Positions 1-12,456 of a stretch of 64,000 nucleotides of DNA are shown here, piece by piece. Below the pieces are notes generated by a model. It ran no database searches, had not been told where the DNA came from, and worked only from the letters and a program-made list of their open reading frames with translations. Positions within the stretch are counted from its first letter, which is position 1. Each line of letters opens with the position of its first letter. The stretch lies in NCBI GenBank assembly GCA_914767715.1, contig OU612068.1, positions 32,548,001-32,612,000 on the forward strand. Direction: 5' to 3'. Made by a program: the position numbers and the translations under genes. The DNA comes from Membranipora membranacea (lineage: Eukaryota > Bryozoa > Gymnolaemata > Cheilostomatida > Membraniporidae).

Positions 1-210
1 CTTGCTAAGAAAAATCGTAAGCTGCAGGATTTCTATATTTCGCCTGGTACCCTCATTGATTGATTAGTTTTGGATAATTAGCGCAATACTAGTTTTCAAC
101 TTGTTTGTTCTGTCGGAATCTTTATTCTTTGTGTTGCTGGTAGCAAAATCACTTCTTAGTGCTATATGTCCATCATGTACAGCTGTTATTCAGATAATCT
201 TGTGTTGCAG

Positions 211-482
211 AGACAGCCGAAGATATTGAAGGGGAGAAGGAGAACTTTAAATACAATGATGAAGATAAGGATGGTTCACTGAACCGAGCTGAGGTTTACA
301 AGTGGGTAACTCCAGATATGACAGGAGTGGCTGGGGAGGAAGCTGCACATCTCATCCAGGAGACAGATGAGAACAGTGATGGGGGCGTCACATTGGATGA
401 GATAATCAAACAGAGCGATCTGTGGGTAGGATCTGAGGCTAGTGATTTAGTAATGTCTGAGCTTGATCATGATGAGCTGTAG
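211..482 (+). CDS. C-terminal exon of a CREC-type ER EF-hand protein (reticulocalbin/calumenin/Cab45 family), 5' partial
   Basis: The last coding exon follows an acceptor (tgtgttgcag, ending at 210) and runs to TAG at 480-482; its first two bases complete a split codon. It encodes about 89 residues with two EF-hand-like loops: DEDKDGSLNRAE, and DENSDGGVTLDE near the end. The final residues are HDEL, an ER retention signal. The spacing of the last EF hand, a D/SLWVGSEASD-like segment and terminal HDEL is the pattern at the C-terminus of reticulocalbin, calumenin and Cab45 proteins, which bind calcium in the secretory pathway. Upstream exons lie outside the window, so the exact family member cannot be named. 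It converges with GNL2, whose stop codon lies about 315 bp downstream. Confidence 0.85.
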
Positions 483-765
483 AGAGATAACATTCAGAGT
501 CTGTGATTGAACTGACACTGATGTCAGTCAAAATCATAAAATCATTGGTCATAATAAAGATACCACATTTTTATTACTATCATAACTCTTTGATGATTTA
601 GACAACAATTTTTAATTTATTTCCATTGTATAGATATGAAATAAGGCTAGAAGTGATCATCTTGTATATACCATCATTTCTGTGTATATTAGTCACAGAT
701 ACTAAACCTTCTGGTGCTGTCTATCAAGTCACAATGCATTTTCATGAAGATTCTCATGTTTTATA

Positions 766-771
766 AATAAA
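766..771 (+). promoter_or_regulatory. Poly(A) signal AATAAA of the EF-hand gene
   Basis: AATAAA lies 284 bp after the stop codon in an AT-rich 3' UTR, just before the convergent GNL2 stop codon. Confidence 0.55.
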
Positions 772-798
772 GTAATCATTAACCATAAAAAAATCTCA

Positions 799-3700
799 TC
801 ACTCATTCTTCTTGCGCAGATTTCTGTTCTTTACGTTGGCAGTGTCATAGTAATGTACCCCCACCTTTCTGGACTTAGAGGACCTCTCTGCAGCTCTCCT
901 CTGCAAATAATATAGCAAAAATAATACCACTGCAGGCATGGCAAAAATTAATATATGTGATAAATAGGAAGCACAATTTATCATTTTAAAAAACCAATGA
1001 TGGTGACAGCTTGCTAGTAGGCGGTTCTGTTAGTTTCAGCAGTTTAATACTCATGAGCCAGCATTGTGAGCTCCACGTGGCCACTCACTCAAAGGGTGAC
1101 GTGGCTCCACATATATCACACATGGTACCATGTAATTGTCTGTAATTGTCTAAAGCCTTTTAACTTATGGTCTATGCAACAATAATTTTATGGGTTGGTT
1201 TAGTTAAAAAGCAAGCTGCTCTTTATGGGATTTAATGCGTGTCATTCAAATTACCCACTGCCGAAATCATCATGCACAGGTTGATAGCATGGTGTTTATT
1301 ACACTTATCACTAACTAAATCTGAGGCTTAATCAGGTGAAACAAACAGGTATTAATGTGCCGCCAGCTGAGCATAATTAATGATCCACCCAACCCTTGTT
1401 CATAGACGACATTTGCTGTTGAATAGAAATGTCATCAGATTGTGATCGTAACTCATAGGGTTATAGTATATAATGACTCTTATGTTGTAACTCAAAAGAA
1501 GAATGATGACTTCACCTGAAATGCTTTTTATCTGATAGCAAGAAGTACAGCAACAAAAATTGTCATCAAGTCATCTTGGCCATATAAGCCTCCTCAAAAT
1601 TAAAAGTATCAAGCTACTCCCCAGCCAAAGTGATGTTGAAACCAATATCCCAAATAATGAGGTTACATCTCCTACCTGCTTTGCGGTCATCTTTTTCTGT
1701 GGTTTAGACTCCTCTTCGTCATCAACCTTTTGTTTTTTGATGACCTTCTGGGCTTTTTGTGGAGTGGCTGTAACAACAAAAATTGAAACCATGAAATTCG
1801 ATGAAATCATAGCTGTTATTTTATCTCATTGCCGAGAGTGACATATCGAGAGTGACATATAGTGTTTCTGAACATTACCAAGTCGGCAAAAAGCCCTTAT
1901 GGTAATAAAAGCTTACAAATTCCTCACATCCAAGTAATTACCTCACATAAAATTAACCTACAAACAGTAAAATATAAAACAATGTAGAATTGTTTCCAGC
2001 TGTGACAACCAAGCATACCAGAATCACCTGTCTCAACAGTGAAGGTTCCACTAGCTGTTTTAAGCCTCGGGCCTCTCTTAGATTTAGCTGCTGATCCCTG
2101 CTTCTCTGCGGACACAGGCGAAGGACGCTTCCTCAGAGTCCTTGTAGATACAGCTGCAGGTGATTCTTTCTCCTTTCTAGCAGGAGATTTTGTGCGTTTT
2201 GATTTAATGTCAGTTTGTTTCCTTTCGTCAGAATCAAGAGTAGAAGTGGAGTCAGGTACGGCCTCTTGTTCAGCGGAGTTATCTCCTGCCTCTTCCTCTA
2301 ATGTATCGTCCAGTGTGTCATCCAGTGTATCATCCAGTGTGGTATCCTGACTGGTGGTCGGCAGCGATGACTCATCTATAGCTTGTACATCATCTCCCTC
2401 AAACTCCACCTCAACCTACAAACAATAAGTCATATAAGAATTTATCACTGGTATGAAGAGTGAACACCACATACATATTTATCTCTTACACTGCTGAAGT
2501 GTGTTCTTTTTTATCATGTTTTAACTCTCAGGTGAACCCAGTCATAATTTCAGGAGTCAGCTGGCTATTGTAACAAGACCTGATACCCTGTAGATGAAAT
2601 ATTCTCATGGCCTAGTGTTCTGGAGCTGTGGATTATCTGACATGGGAGCAAAGCTATAAAATAGCTCAGCATACATTATATCTTGCGATGATGAAGCCTA
2701 CATAACTGATCTTCACTTCCACTGTCACACCTGAAGTATATTAACTGTGATGTGGGAGAGCAAGCTAATTTTATTCAAAAGATCCTAAACAAACCAGATT
2801 CAAACTGAACTCAATTCAACCCACACAGGTGCTTCCTTAAAACAAATCAAAATATGGCAATGGTTGTGAGCATGTATTCATTATTGTTGTAACCAGGCGC
2901 TTGCCACATGATCAGCGCTAGAGGTTTGGCCTGAGGTTTGGAAAAACAATGACTGATCATACCTCCAATGGTTGTCAAAGAATTTGAAATACTAGTTTGA
3001 TTATTGTTATCATTAGCAAATCACATTCACAACTATATTTACTATTGCCTTTGTCTGTAAACCATATTATGGCCAGGCATAACTTTATCTCATCTGAGTT
3101 TATATCTTTGAGTTTCTCTGAGGGAGCCTACAACAGCATTCAGAATTTTGTGATATAGAATACTGACATGAAATAAGCCACCGATCTGACGGAGACAAAT
3201 TTACCTGTAATTTTCTGTAATCTTGTTTGATCTCGACTTGTAGTTGTGTATCTGCTGTAGCACCGCTTGTAGTTGACACATTACCAGCAGGTGTCTCTGT
3301 GGGACTCTCTGATGGTGTGTCAGTGTCAGCAGCAGGACTGGTGCTGTCCTTAGCAGCTGCTTTCTCTTCTTTTTCTTTCTTTCTTTTGTGTACAGGCTAC
3401 AAGGTATCAGAAAGTAAATCAGAATATTTCTCAAAATTCCAGGGGTTGGAAGTTCAAACTCCTTGATTCAATGGCAAAACGAAATCCTGATAAGATGTTG
3501 CACCTATGTGTACTGGGTGACATAGTAGACAAATCAGTTTTTATCATGCCAGAAAAAGTTTCTGAGGGAGAAGATTTTTGTGATAGACCCTGATTCTTTA
3601 TCTTGCCTTATCTCAGGCAAGAATTTGGTAGAAAGGGACAACTCCTAAATACATGGAATTTAAAATTTATTGTCTCTCTTTGACAGGAAAAAGTTAAAAA

Positions 3701-6700
3701 AATAGAGGCAGTGGCAGGAATGATATGAGTGGCTCAAAGCAGGCTTAATTGTACAAACTATTATTCCTATGCTATATTAGGTTATAATGAATCACTACTC
3801 ACCACATAGTCATCAGAACCAGGAGGCCTCACATAATATGGGATTTTTCCTCTCTGGAAATCATTCAGCATTATTTTAGCTGCTGTTTTGATATCTGGTT
3901 CTCCTCCCTAAAATGATGAAATAGTGTACACTCTGTATAAATACCACGATGACATACATTTTTACAATAAATCGATCATAGAGAATGGTCATTCATTTCC
4001 TGATTATCTTATACGACAGTTGTTTGACATGCATACCTTGAGAAGTTTGCCGTATCTTTTGGCCACCTGCTCGAGGAATTCCTCATGGTCCTCCCAGCTC
4101 TCGACTTTGTAGGTTTTGGTTAGATATTCAGGTTTGACTCGTCTCAGAAGCTCAGGTATGTAATCATCTGGAGTTCCGACATTCTCTACTCGAACAACCC
4201 CTAATCAAATAGTAGAGTGCATGGATAATAAAAAGGCACTATTATTATACCAAAACAAAGGACTTGCCTCAAGTGACGTAACATTAGTTTCTTTAGGGAA
4301 AGCATACCTAGTTTGGTTGAACCAAATGGATGAATGAAAAAGCTAAGCAAAGATCCAAGATTTACTTTACCTTTCAGAACAATATCAGCTTCATTGTCAC
4401 CGCTGGGATAGACAACTCCAGGACAGTCTATCAAAAATATTCTTCTCATCAGTGTTACATACTGCCATACCTGAGAGATTTAAAAGGGTATCATTCACAG
4501 GTGGTATTATGACAGAATGTAGCTTACAGTTTGCATTGCCAAACATTTACCTTGGTGCTTTGAAATCAATCTCTTTTGAGTTACACTGGTTAGGCAGGAT
4601 ACAGACTCTATAGTAGTAAAGTTCAGCGATAGTTTAGAAAGTTTAGATAGTTCAATTTCTACATGACTATTGACAGCATGAATATTTGCAAAAAAAAAGG
4701 TCAATAAGTTGCATAAAATGATCCTAATCACCTGGCATAAAAACCAATACAAGGTTAGCAGATTGAATTACAATTAGACTATCCAAGTCCTTTGGATTTG
4801 TGAGATATCCTACCTTAGTTTCACCAGCTATTGGAGCTACATTACAGACTTTCTTTTTGCGTAGTGTGTTAATAACTGAGCTTTTACCAACATTAGGGTA
4901 TCCGATAAACCCAACACTGATCTGTTTCTTGTCAAGGTGAAGCTGAAAAAGAAGAAGAGAAAATTTGTTACTTTTTAGTTGTAGAGGCAGCCAAATGATG
5001 ACCTGTAGTTCAAAATATGCTTTCAATGTAAGTTGATTGACATCACAAGTTCTTGGGTGTGCATCAGCAGAGTGCAAACTAGTCTAAATAAATATGATTG
5101 ACACAACTTCAGATGTGAAAAACAATGTCTCTGTAAGCTACTTGAGCCCTTTGCCTGAGCAAATGCTGATCACGGCAAAATGACATACAAACCTTTCCGA
5201 ACTGTCGGAGCAGCTGTATGAGGGCTCCTTTTCCGAATGGGTTTGTGATGCTGGCATGGAACGCCAAAGTGGGATATTCGTGTGACAGGATAGCTACCCA
5301 TTTTTGCTAAAATGAAATAGAAGTATGCAATCACAAAAGCAGTCAATCAACAAAATATAATACTAAAGGAAATGATTTTCTATTGATACTTCTCCTCGGA
5401 TTTATATACTGGGTAAATGTGATTCAAGGGTATTAGCAGTTTTTTGTTTTTGTCTCCTTTAGGGACAGCTTCTCATGGCTTTTCTTTAGAGGGTCTGAAG
5501 TAGTTGTTTTATTTTATTGAGGAGAAGCAATCATACCCAATCTTAGTTATATATTGGATGATGGATCACATTGAGTGACGATAGACGTATATAAGTATGA
5601 GGGTTGAGTATACACTCACAGTAGCCCATGTTGGTATGAGATCACATTTATTCAGTACGAAGATGAGATGTTTGTGTGGTGCCTCCTTCTTTAGATATTT
5701 CTCTACTTGAGGACACCTGGTACCCTGAGGATCTCGAGCATCTAGTACATGTATCAATACATCCGACGAATCCACAACCTGTCAAGTGTAAACAAACATC
5801 ACTAAAGAGGAAAGCTCAGACTCCTCAAATCTTTTCCTTATATTAACTCAACTGTAATCAGTAAAGGTGCAGGGGTCTTGTATCATCAGACAACAACATA
5901 GGTATATTTCAGGATGAACTAACCAAAGACTACACACTACGTGTATTCGAAGTGTAATAAGACTACACACTACGTGTATTCGAAGTGTAACAAGACTACA
6001 CACTACGTGTATTCGAAGTGTAACAAGACTACACACTATGTACACATTACTTGGATGTATGATATATGATGAGAAGAGTGAGCCTACTGTGCTGGTATAC
6101 CTGTTACCTGAGATTACTCACCTTGTATAACTCATTCCAGATACGTTTACTCTGACCAGCCTTGAACACTAGAGCTGAGGGCTGATCCTTAACACCACCA
6201 GTATCTATCTCTATATTAGTATCCTTATCTTCTGTATAACTCTCCTGTGCAGCATCCACCTTCTCCATCATATCCTGTGTATGAAATATGCAACTATATA
6301 TAATACTGAAACAACAGGTCATCAGCCATATCATTATCATGGGTTCCTAAGTAAATAAAAGTGCTTTAAATTCCTGAGTCATACCACGCCACCTTAGCTT
6401 CCGAGTTTTCTTTCCCCCACACAGCTAAATATTGGCTGCTCCAGACATTCAACATAAATAGGGACTTGTAAGAAATCAGGAGTAATGTCAAAATGAGTTA
6501 CTGGCTATGCAAACTTACACTCATATCTCCGACTTTCAATGTAGGTCTTTTACGCTGAGCTCCCTTGCCGAATGTATTCTGAAATGATTCTGTGTCCAAC
6601 AAGTGCACCCTGGAGTACTACAAGAAGACAGAAATATTAATAATATTAAATCATTTTTACAAAGATTATTGACATGAGAAGCTAATTCACATCGATGTCT

Positions 6701-7986
6701 TTTCACAGACAGAAGACTGTTGTACATACCTTAGCTGTTTCATTGAGAAGAGTGATGGGTAGCTTTGTCTGTCTCATCACTACTTTATATGGATCTTTCA
6801 TCACGTTACCCATATCTTCCTGAAACTTTTGCAATGCTGTTTGGGTGATAACTCTTGTGTTTCCTGTAAAACAAAGAAAACATGAAATAATTATCAGATC
6901 AAGTAAAAATTGTTCCGGTAATGATCAGTCTGTCATGTTCTCAAGCAAGAGGTTATTACAAAATGAAATTGCAAGCAGTTCATAACTATTACAATCCACT
7001 TGGAAACCTCATCGTCTCAAATATAGTAAATCTTTACTTTTGGTGGGTACCATTCAACTTATTGATGTTATCTCTCATAATGCATCCACGTTGAGTTGGG
7101 TACCTTGGAACTAAAATAAAGATGACTAAGAGGTCAAATAAACAAGGATGAAAGATCATACACAGCTAGTCCATAATGAAGTGCAAACAAATGACTTACC
7201 GAACCATTTCCTGTTTGGAGCCACTCTAGCTTGTGTTCCAGAAGGAAGTCTATTTTGGAAAACGGCTGACTTTGTGATTTTACCTGCAGAATTTCTACAA
7301 TAAAAATATACAGTGAAAAAGAATAAACATACATGTACGTGGCACTGTGTTCTTGTTGGCAGAGAGAAAAAAATGGTGCTTTGAAAAAATTGATCAAACA
7401 CACACATGCATAAGCAGGGAGTATCTTTTTCCGAAGATACAGGGGGAATCACACATACAAGTAATATCGACAGAACTCAGAAATTCTCAACAGGATTAGA
7501 GGAGGGTAAAGCTTTCAACATACCTGGTAGGTTTTCCACCCCTATACATGATGAGCCTCTTGATGGTAGCTTTACTTCTGGCATTCTGGCCTCCAGCTGC
7601 ATTGGATCGGTCTGCAGAAATAGCGACACACGTTAGTATCAGCCATGGAATTTGTGTAAAGTTAACTAAAACTTAACTATGTCTAAGTAACATGTTCTTG
7701 TAATATGAATGAATAAACATGCACGCTTAGGACATTCCAAATATGATATACGACATCAATAAGCTACCGCTTATCAGCTCTGGGAAAGTGTATTTTTCTT
7801 TGTGGGTGAACATGAGAGACGGATACGGTCGATTAGTCCATGCCACAATCAAATTTAGATCAGACTGAGCGCTGCATTAAAAAGCTCTCCAACTGTAAAT
7901 TCCAATACGTTACCTGGGTTGAAACTGTGACCAGATCTGTTGATTCCATTTCCACCTTTCGAGGCTGGCTTGCCTGTTTTCCCCAT
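799..7986 (-). CDS. GNL2: Nucleolar GTP-binding protein 2 (NOG2/NGP1), complete 16-exon gene
   Basis: Exons (minus strand): 7914-7986, 7524-7611, 7200-7294, 6730-6863, 6519-6617, 6122-6274, 5620-5778, 5193-5306, 4814-4942, 4371-4470, 4037-4200, 3803-3907, 3205-3396, 2028-2415, 1676-1767, 799-900. All join in phase into 728 aa, close to human GNL2. The protein starts [12 protein letters not shown] and has the NGP1 N-terminal region, then a circularly permuted GTPase: G4 NKCDL (about 257), then G1 GYPNVGKSS (about 319), then G3 DCPG (about 363). This G4-before-G1 order defines the YlqF/NOG family that releases pre-60S ribosomal particles from the nucleolus. The C-terminal third is a charged Lys/Glu tail with a triplicated DDTL repeat in the 388-bp exon. 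Splice sites are canonical and the start codon is the only Met matching the conserved N-terminus. Confidence 0.95.
5928..6041. repeat. 33-bp minisatellite, about 3.4 copies, in a GNL2 intron
   Basis: Three near-identical 33-bp units begin gactacacactacgtg and end with cgaagtgtaaYaa, followed by a partial fourth unit. Copies differ at one base. The array lies in the intron between GNL2 exons 6122-6274 and 5620-5778. Confidence 0.9.
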
Positions 7987-10900
7987 GATTTATCTAAAAA
8001 TGTGCAGCAATGATGATGAAATTTACTAGGGGTTTTAAATAAACACAGGTTGTCTTGTACCAGCCATGTTTTGACTATGCGTTGTTTTTGTTACTTGAAA
8101 GGCAAGATTTCGATACCTGAAAGTGGTGTCATATAAGAGAGGCTATTGACCACTTGGCATGGATTGGCTACAGCTATAGTAATAAGAGAGATATATAAGC
8201 TTAATAAAACTCACATAGTCTTAAGCTCAAGAATGAGCCATAATTCTAATAGTGATCCACTATGATCAATTTTTGTTGCTTAACAAGCTGTAATTTATCT
8301 CACATGCTAACTTAGCTAGTAACAGTCAAAGCAAGATGGTAAGTAAGGACCACCTATATAGGACAAACCCAGAATAGAAGAGCAATGGGTAGGCCTAATT
8401 AATACTAATTAAATTAATGGTCCCCTTACTTACATCAACTTACATCAAAGACGACATCACGCTAGACCGCCTAGGGGGGCGTAAGGGGCGTGCCTCAGTT
8501 TTTGGACATAAATACATAAGGTTTGGACATTGTTCCAGAATACCATCCCATGGGTAGGGCATTTGGGTTCAGAGTGGGTACATGTACCCATCCAGTAGGG
8601 CATCAGTAGTATTGTCCTCTGATTGTCCTTAGAGCTACTATACAGCTACTAACTATCTCTGTGAGTCTTAATTGAGCAGAGGAAGTAATAGTTATTTAAT
8701 TGTGGTTCCTACACCTTTCTTGATAGTTGATGGAAGCCCAGTCCTCCCCTCACTCCACTGAGTCACACATTCAATAATTAATCAACTCCAAAAATAATCA
8801 TTCCACCACCCTTTCCTTCATTCAATGAATTGAATGACTATGAGTAATTCATTGATTCAATCATGTTTCCCTGAATGAAGAATTGTCATGACAATCTACC
8901 ACTGGCTGACTTAAGTCAGCCAGTGACTCGACTGGTAGGCCTCTCTGAAATTGCTGGACTTCATAGGGTTTGCTTATTTATAATTATTATTTAATATTTT
9001 TAAACCTCAACTAAATTTATTAAATGAAGATATTATTCTGTGACCAGAAGACACTGGATATGAGATCCGTTCACAAGGCTCTTCAGTGTGATTGGGTTTC
9101 GTGTTCTTGGACAGGCAAGTGTTATGTTAGGCAAGAGAGCTTGGTTAGGCCTGCCTAGTGTCAATATAGCTATGAATTTTGTTCATGGCAAAATCCTTGG
9201 AAGACATGTGTGCCTCTGTAGCAAGAACACAACCGAGTTACCATAAATTTTGGCAAAACAATACTGTGCATCATATTTACCTGCAACACTATTTCTCAAC
9301 CTAACAAATTACTAAGTCCTGTTATTTGCTTCTCAATAATTTCGTCATTCTAATGAATGTGTTCAATACAATAAGGGATAGTGTGATCAATAAACTAAAC
9401 CTTAGTTCATTGGTGTGATCAGGGCGGGTGATGAGAAATTTTGTTGACAAATTGTATCATAGAAGTTGTCTGCCTATTCATTAATATGTAATCTGGCAAT
9501 CAGAGTAGTTTCACAGAGCTCTTATTTGGCAGGTAGGTCATTTCATGGCTTTTAGTTTTATGCATTAAGTCATTGCAAATAAAAAAATGTCTTCATGGTC
9601 TAAGCCCAGTCTAAGCCCAACTACATAATCAGTGATTTTTAAAGCACTGATCATCGTTTTTTATTCCTTTGATACTGACGTTCTGCATCCAAGCAATAAA
9701 TTATTTTTAATTCATACGACTTCTGCTTTCAACAACCTTCTTTCATCATTAACCATACATAAGTTTGAATGTGATCGTCCGAACACGTGGATTAAGCTAG
9801 TATTTTTCTTCCCTTGATTGCATTTTTGGTTATAGATTTTTTTGTTCATCACGGAGAACATCCGCGGACGGTGGTGACTGCAAACAAAACTGTAAATGTA
9901 TAAGATTGCTTGATGCGAGATATGTGTTCCTCAAATTGATGTAACCCTATTTTCTATACAAGCCTTGTACTAAATCATGACTAAAAACATCATCGCAATC
10001 GCAGAAAAGGAAATTATATAGATAAGATATATGCGGGCAGGAAATCTCCAGAGTACCATACAGAGTAGCCTGTCTTGACAAGCTTTGTCTCTCACCAAAC
10101 AAAACTTTTCAAGACAGGCTACAAACAGAGTTGCCTGCTGACTACACTACTGAATGATTTATACATTGCATTGCGCTTATACATTACTTTCACATTACAA
10201 TTACCATTAACCCAAATACCTAGAAAATATATTCTTTATTTATGGATACATTCCACAAAAGTGATCATTATGCTATTGCTAGCCAATTTTGGCCAATAAA
10301 GAAGTTTAAGGAGTTCTTTGTTGAGCATACACTGCGCCTACCTGAGCTATAAAACAAGTCTAGTCGCCCAAAATGCATTCCTTACAAGAACGTCAGTTCC
10401 CTCTAACAGCTTGTTTACATGTATTGTAATGGATAAAATAAATCGACAAATTTAGTCGGTGTTGTCACTGACTAATCAGGTCATTTGTCCAAGAAAATGA
10501 AAATATTTACCTCAGAAGTTTTCAGGGTGAGCTTCAAGTGAAACATAAAATTCATAGTTTAAGGAAGCCAGGATTTACAGTTCGCTGATTTTAACAATTT
10601 TCTTATTTAGTTTTTACTTTTCACTTTTACTTTTCACTTCCACGCTACGCTACGATAGGGCGGTCTTGCTTAGATAATCCTGTTTGATTAGGGATCGTTC
10701 TATTTTTAACCCATATAATAAGAACTTCAGGCAAATTTTGCACCAACCAATACCACACAGAAACATTGTGTTTGTGAAGTTATCACCACTACTTGAGTCT
10801 ACTCTCACCATGGTTTGCTGATCTTCATGTCATGTTGTTGTTCAATATGAAGAGTGGTGCAGCGAAAAAAGATGAAACTTATCTAGTATTATCTAAATAA

Positions 10901-11065
10901 CGACAACAAAACAGGTATGATTCGTTTCAGGCAGAGATCATAAAATTAACATACAGAATAGCTAAGCAAGTTGATGTAATATGAGAATACACAAGTGGTG
11001 TAGCTGTTTTTGTTGTTGCAAGAAATCATTGGAGGTTCATGTCTGGTATTGTGGTGCCATCAATC

Positions 11066-11130
11066 AACTTCATTCCATGAAAACATTATTAATTTTGCCT
11101 GATTTAAAATTGTTTTCACGGAATGAAGTT
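11066..11130. repeat. Short inverted-repeat hairpin
   Basis: Arms of about 20 bp (aacttcattccatgaaaaca and its near-perfect complement, one mismatch) flank a loop of about 25 bp. It lies 80 bp before the larger foldback element. Confidence 0.7.
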
Positions 11131-11212
11131 CATATTAATCTCAATCTTTAGGAATAATTAATGTCACCAAAATTCCCTCAATCAAAGCAAAACAGTATTT
11201 CTTACTCTCCCT

Positions 11213-11729
11213 AATAGACAGTTTTCTAAGCTCTTATTTATGCCTCAATTCGGAGTTGTCCTCTCTCCAGTTTGGTACTTTTAACCCACGCCGCATAGGA
11301 AAAACCTGTTGAAAGAGGGTTATCTTGAAAACCGCATATGTAAGGATAAAAAATGAGTTTTGATTCAGAGTCTGCACCATTGAAAATACTGTGAGACAGG
11401 GTTTCCAAATCATTGGAGGCTTGAATGTTGAAAAATCTTAATTTTAGTGACGAAACTCATGAAAAATTCTGCCAAATTGTCCGCAAAACAGGCAGAAAAT
11501 GCTATAATTGACTATCCAAATACTAAAATTATTTTCCAAACTATTACCATATCAGTTTTCAATGCTGCAGATTCTGAATCAAAAATAATTTTTATCCTAT
11601 CATAAACGGTTATCAAGATAACCCTCTTTTCAGCACGTTTTTCATATGCAGCGTGGGTTAAAAGTACCAAACTGGTGAGAGGATAACTCCGAATTGAGGC
11701 CTAAATCAGAGCTCAGAAAACTGTCTATT
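11213..11729. mobile_element. Long foldback (MITE-like) element
   Basis: The left end aatagacagttttctaagc is mirrored by the right end ending ctgtctatt. The complementarity continues inward through the tract around gcctcaattcggag / ctccgaattgaggc, through the acccacgc / gcgtgggt and gggttatcttgaaaac / ataaccctctt tracts, and into ttgattcagagtctgc / gcagattctgaatcaa near the centre. Almost the whole 517 bp is two imperfect arms, with no coding capacity. This is the form of a non-autonomous foldback DNA transposon. No clear target-site duplication was identified. Confidence 0.75.
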
Positions 11730-12456
11730 GTATGACAAAATATTGTTGGTTTAGGATTGAATATATTTTATATGTTAGAATGACGAATTTTTTTTCATCA
11801 CTAAAGATCACCTGATAAGACCTACACAGCCACAGGGAACAGATGTGTCCTCATACCCCCGCAGAGCATACCGGTGTGTATACGTCACCTGACCTACACA
11901 GCCACAACCACAATTCCAGCATTCAAAGAAAAACGGTAATTACATCTATGAGTTTTGGGCCGAGAGAATTACATTGCGCGAGCCTCATCCCATTTTATTG
12001 TGTTGGTTGGTGTGAAGGGGAGGTGAATAAGTGAATCTTTGTCTGGGTTATTTATACAAATAAAGAAAATGTATTTATTTTCAAATTGTGAAGTATAATG
12101 AAAGTAAAATAAATCAAATATATGAACACTGGCATTGGAATTGATATACTGGAATACTGACATACTGAAATATAAAATTTTCTTGACATGACTGTGTGCT
12201 TGTGTTCCAATATTATCTATGAAAATAGTACACGATACATACGGAGATAGAGTGTTATCATTCTGCAATCTATCAATCTTTGTAAAACATATTTATTTTA
12301 TTGATATAAGTCTCAATTTGATGAGAGAGTAAATATTTCATAAGTGTATAGGTATGACTGATAATGTTCTTAGCTGGAGATATGTACAACAGACCGAGCA
12401 CCTAATAAACTGACTAAATTGGTCACCTTACCATGTAACTTTTCGTGAAGTGCTGT

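Larger units (their letters stand above)
7987..12456. other. Intergenic region, no gene recognised
   Basis: About 4.5 kb upstream of the GNL2 start and downstream of the phosphatidyltransferase gene. Open frames are short (below about 100 codons), none carries a recognisable domain and none can be chained by splice signals. The stretch is AT-rich and contains a short hairpin at 11066-11130 and a long foldback element at 11213-11729, described separately. The GNL2 promoter must lie just above 7986; no obvious TATA element was seen. Confidence 0.6.

Noticed and set aside
2039-2350. 103-codon + strand open frame
   Set aside because: Antisense to the low-complexity GNL2 exon 2028-2415; Ser/Val-rich composition reflects the complementary Asp/Thr codons.
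5928-6041. CRISPR array
   Set aside because: Direct tandem minisatellite without spacers, in a eukaryotic intron.
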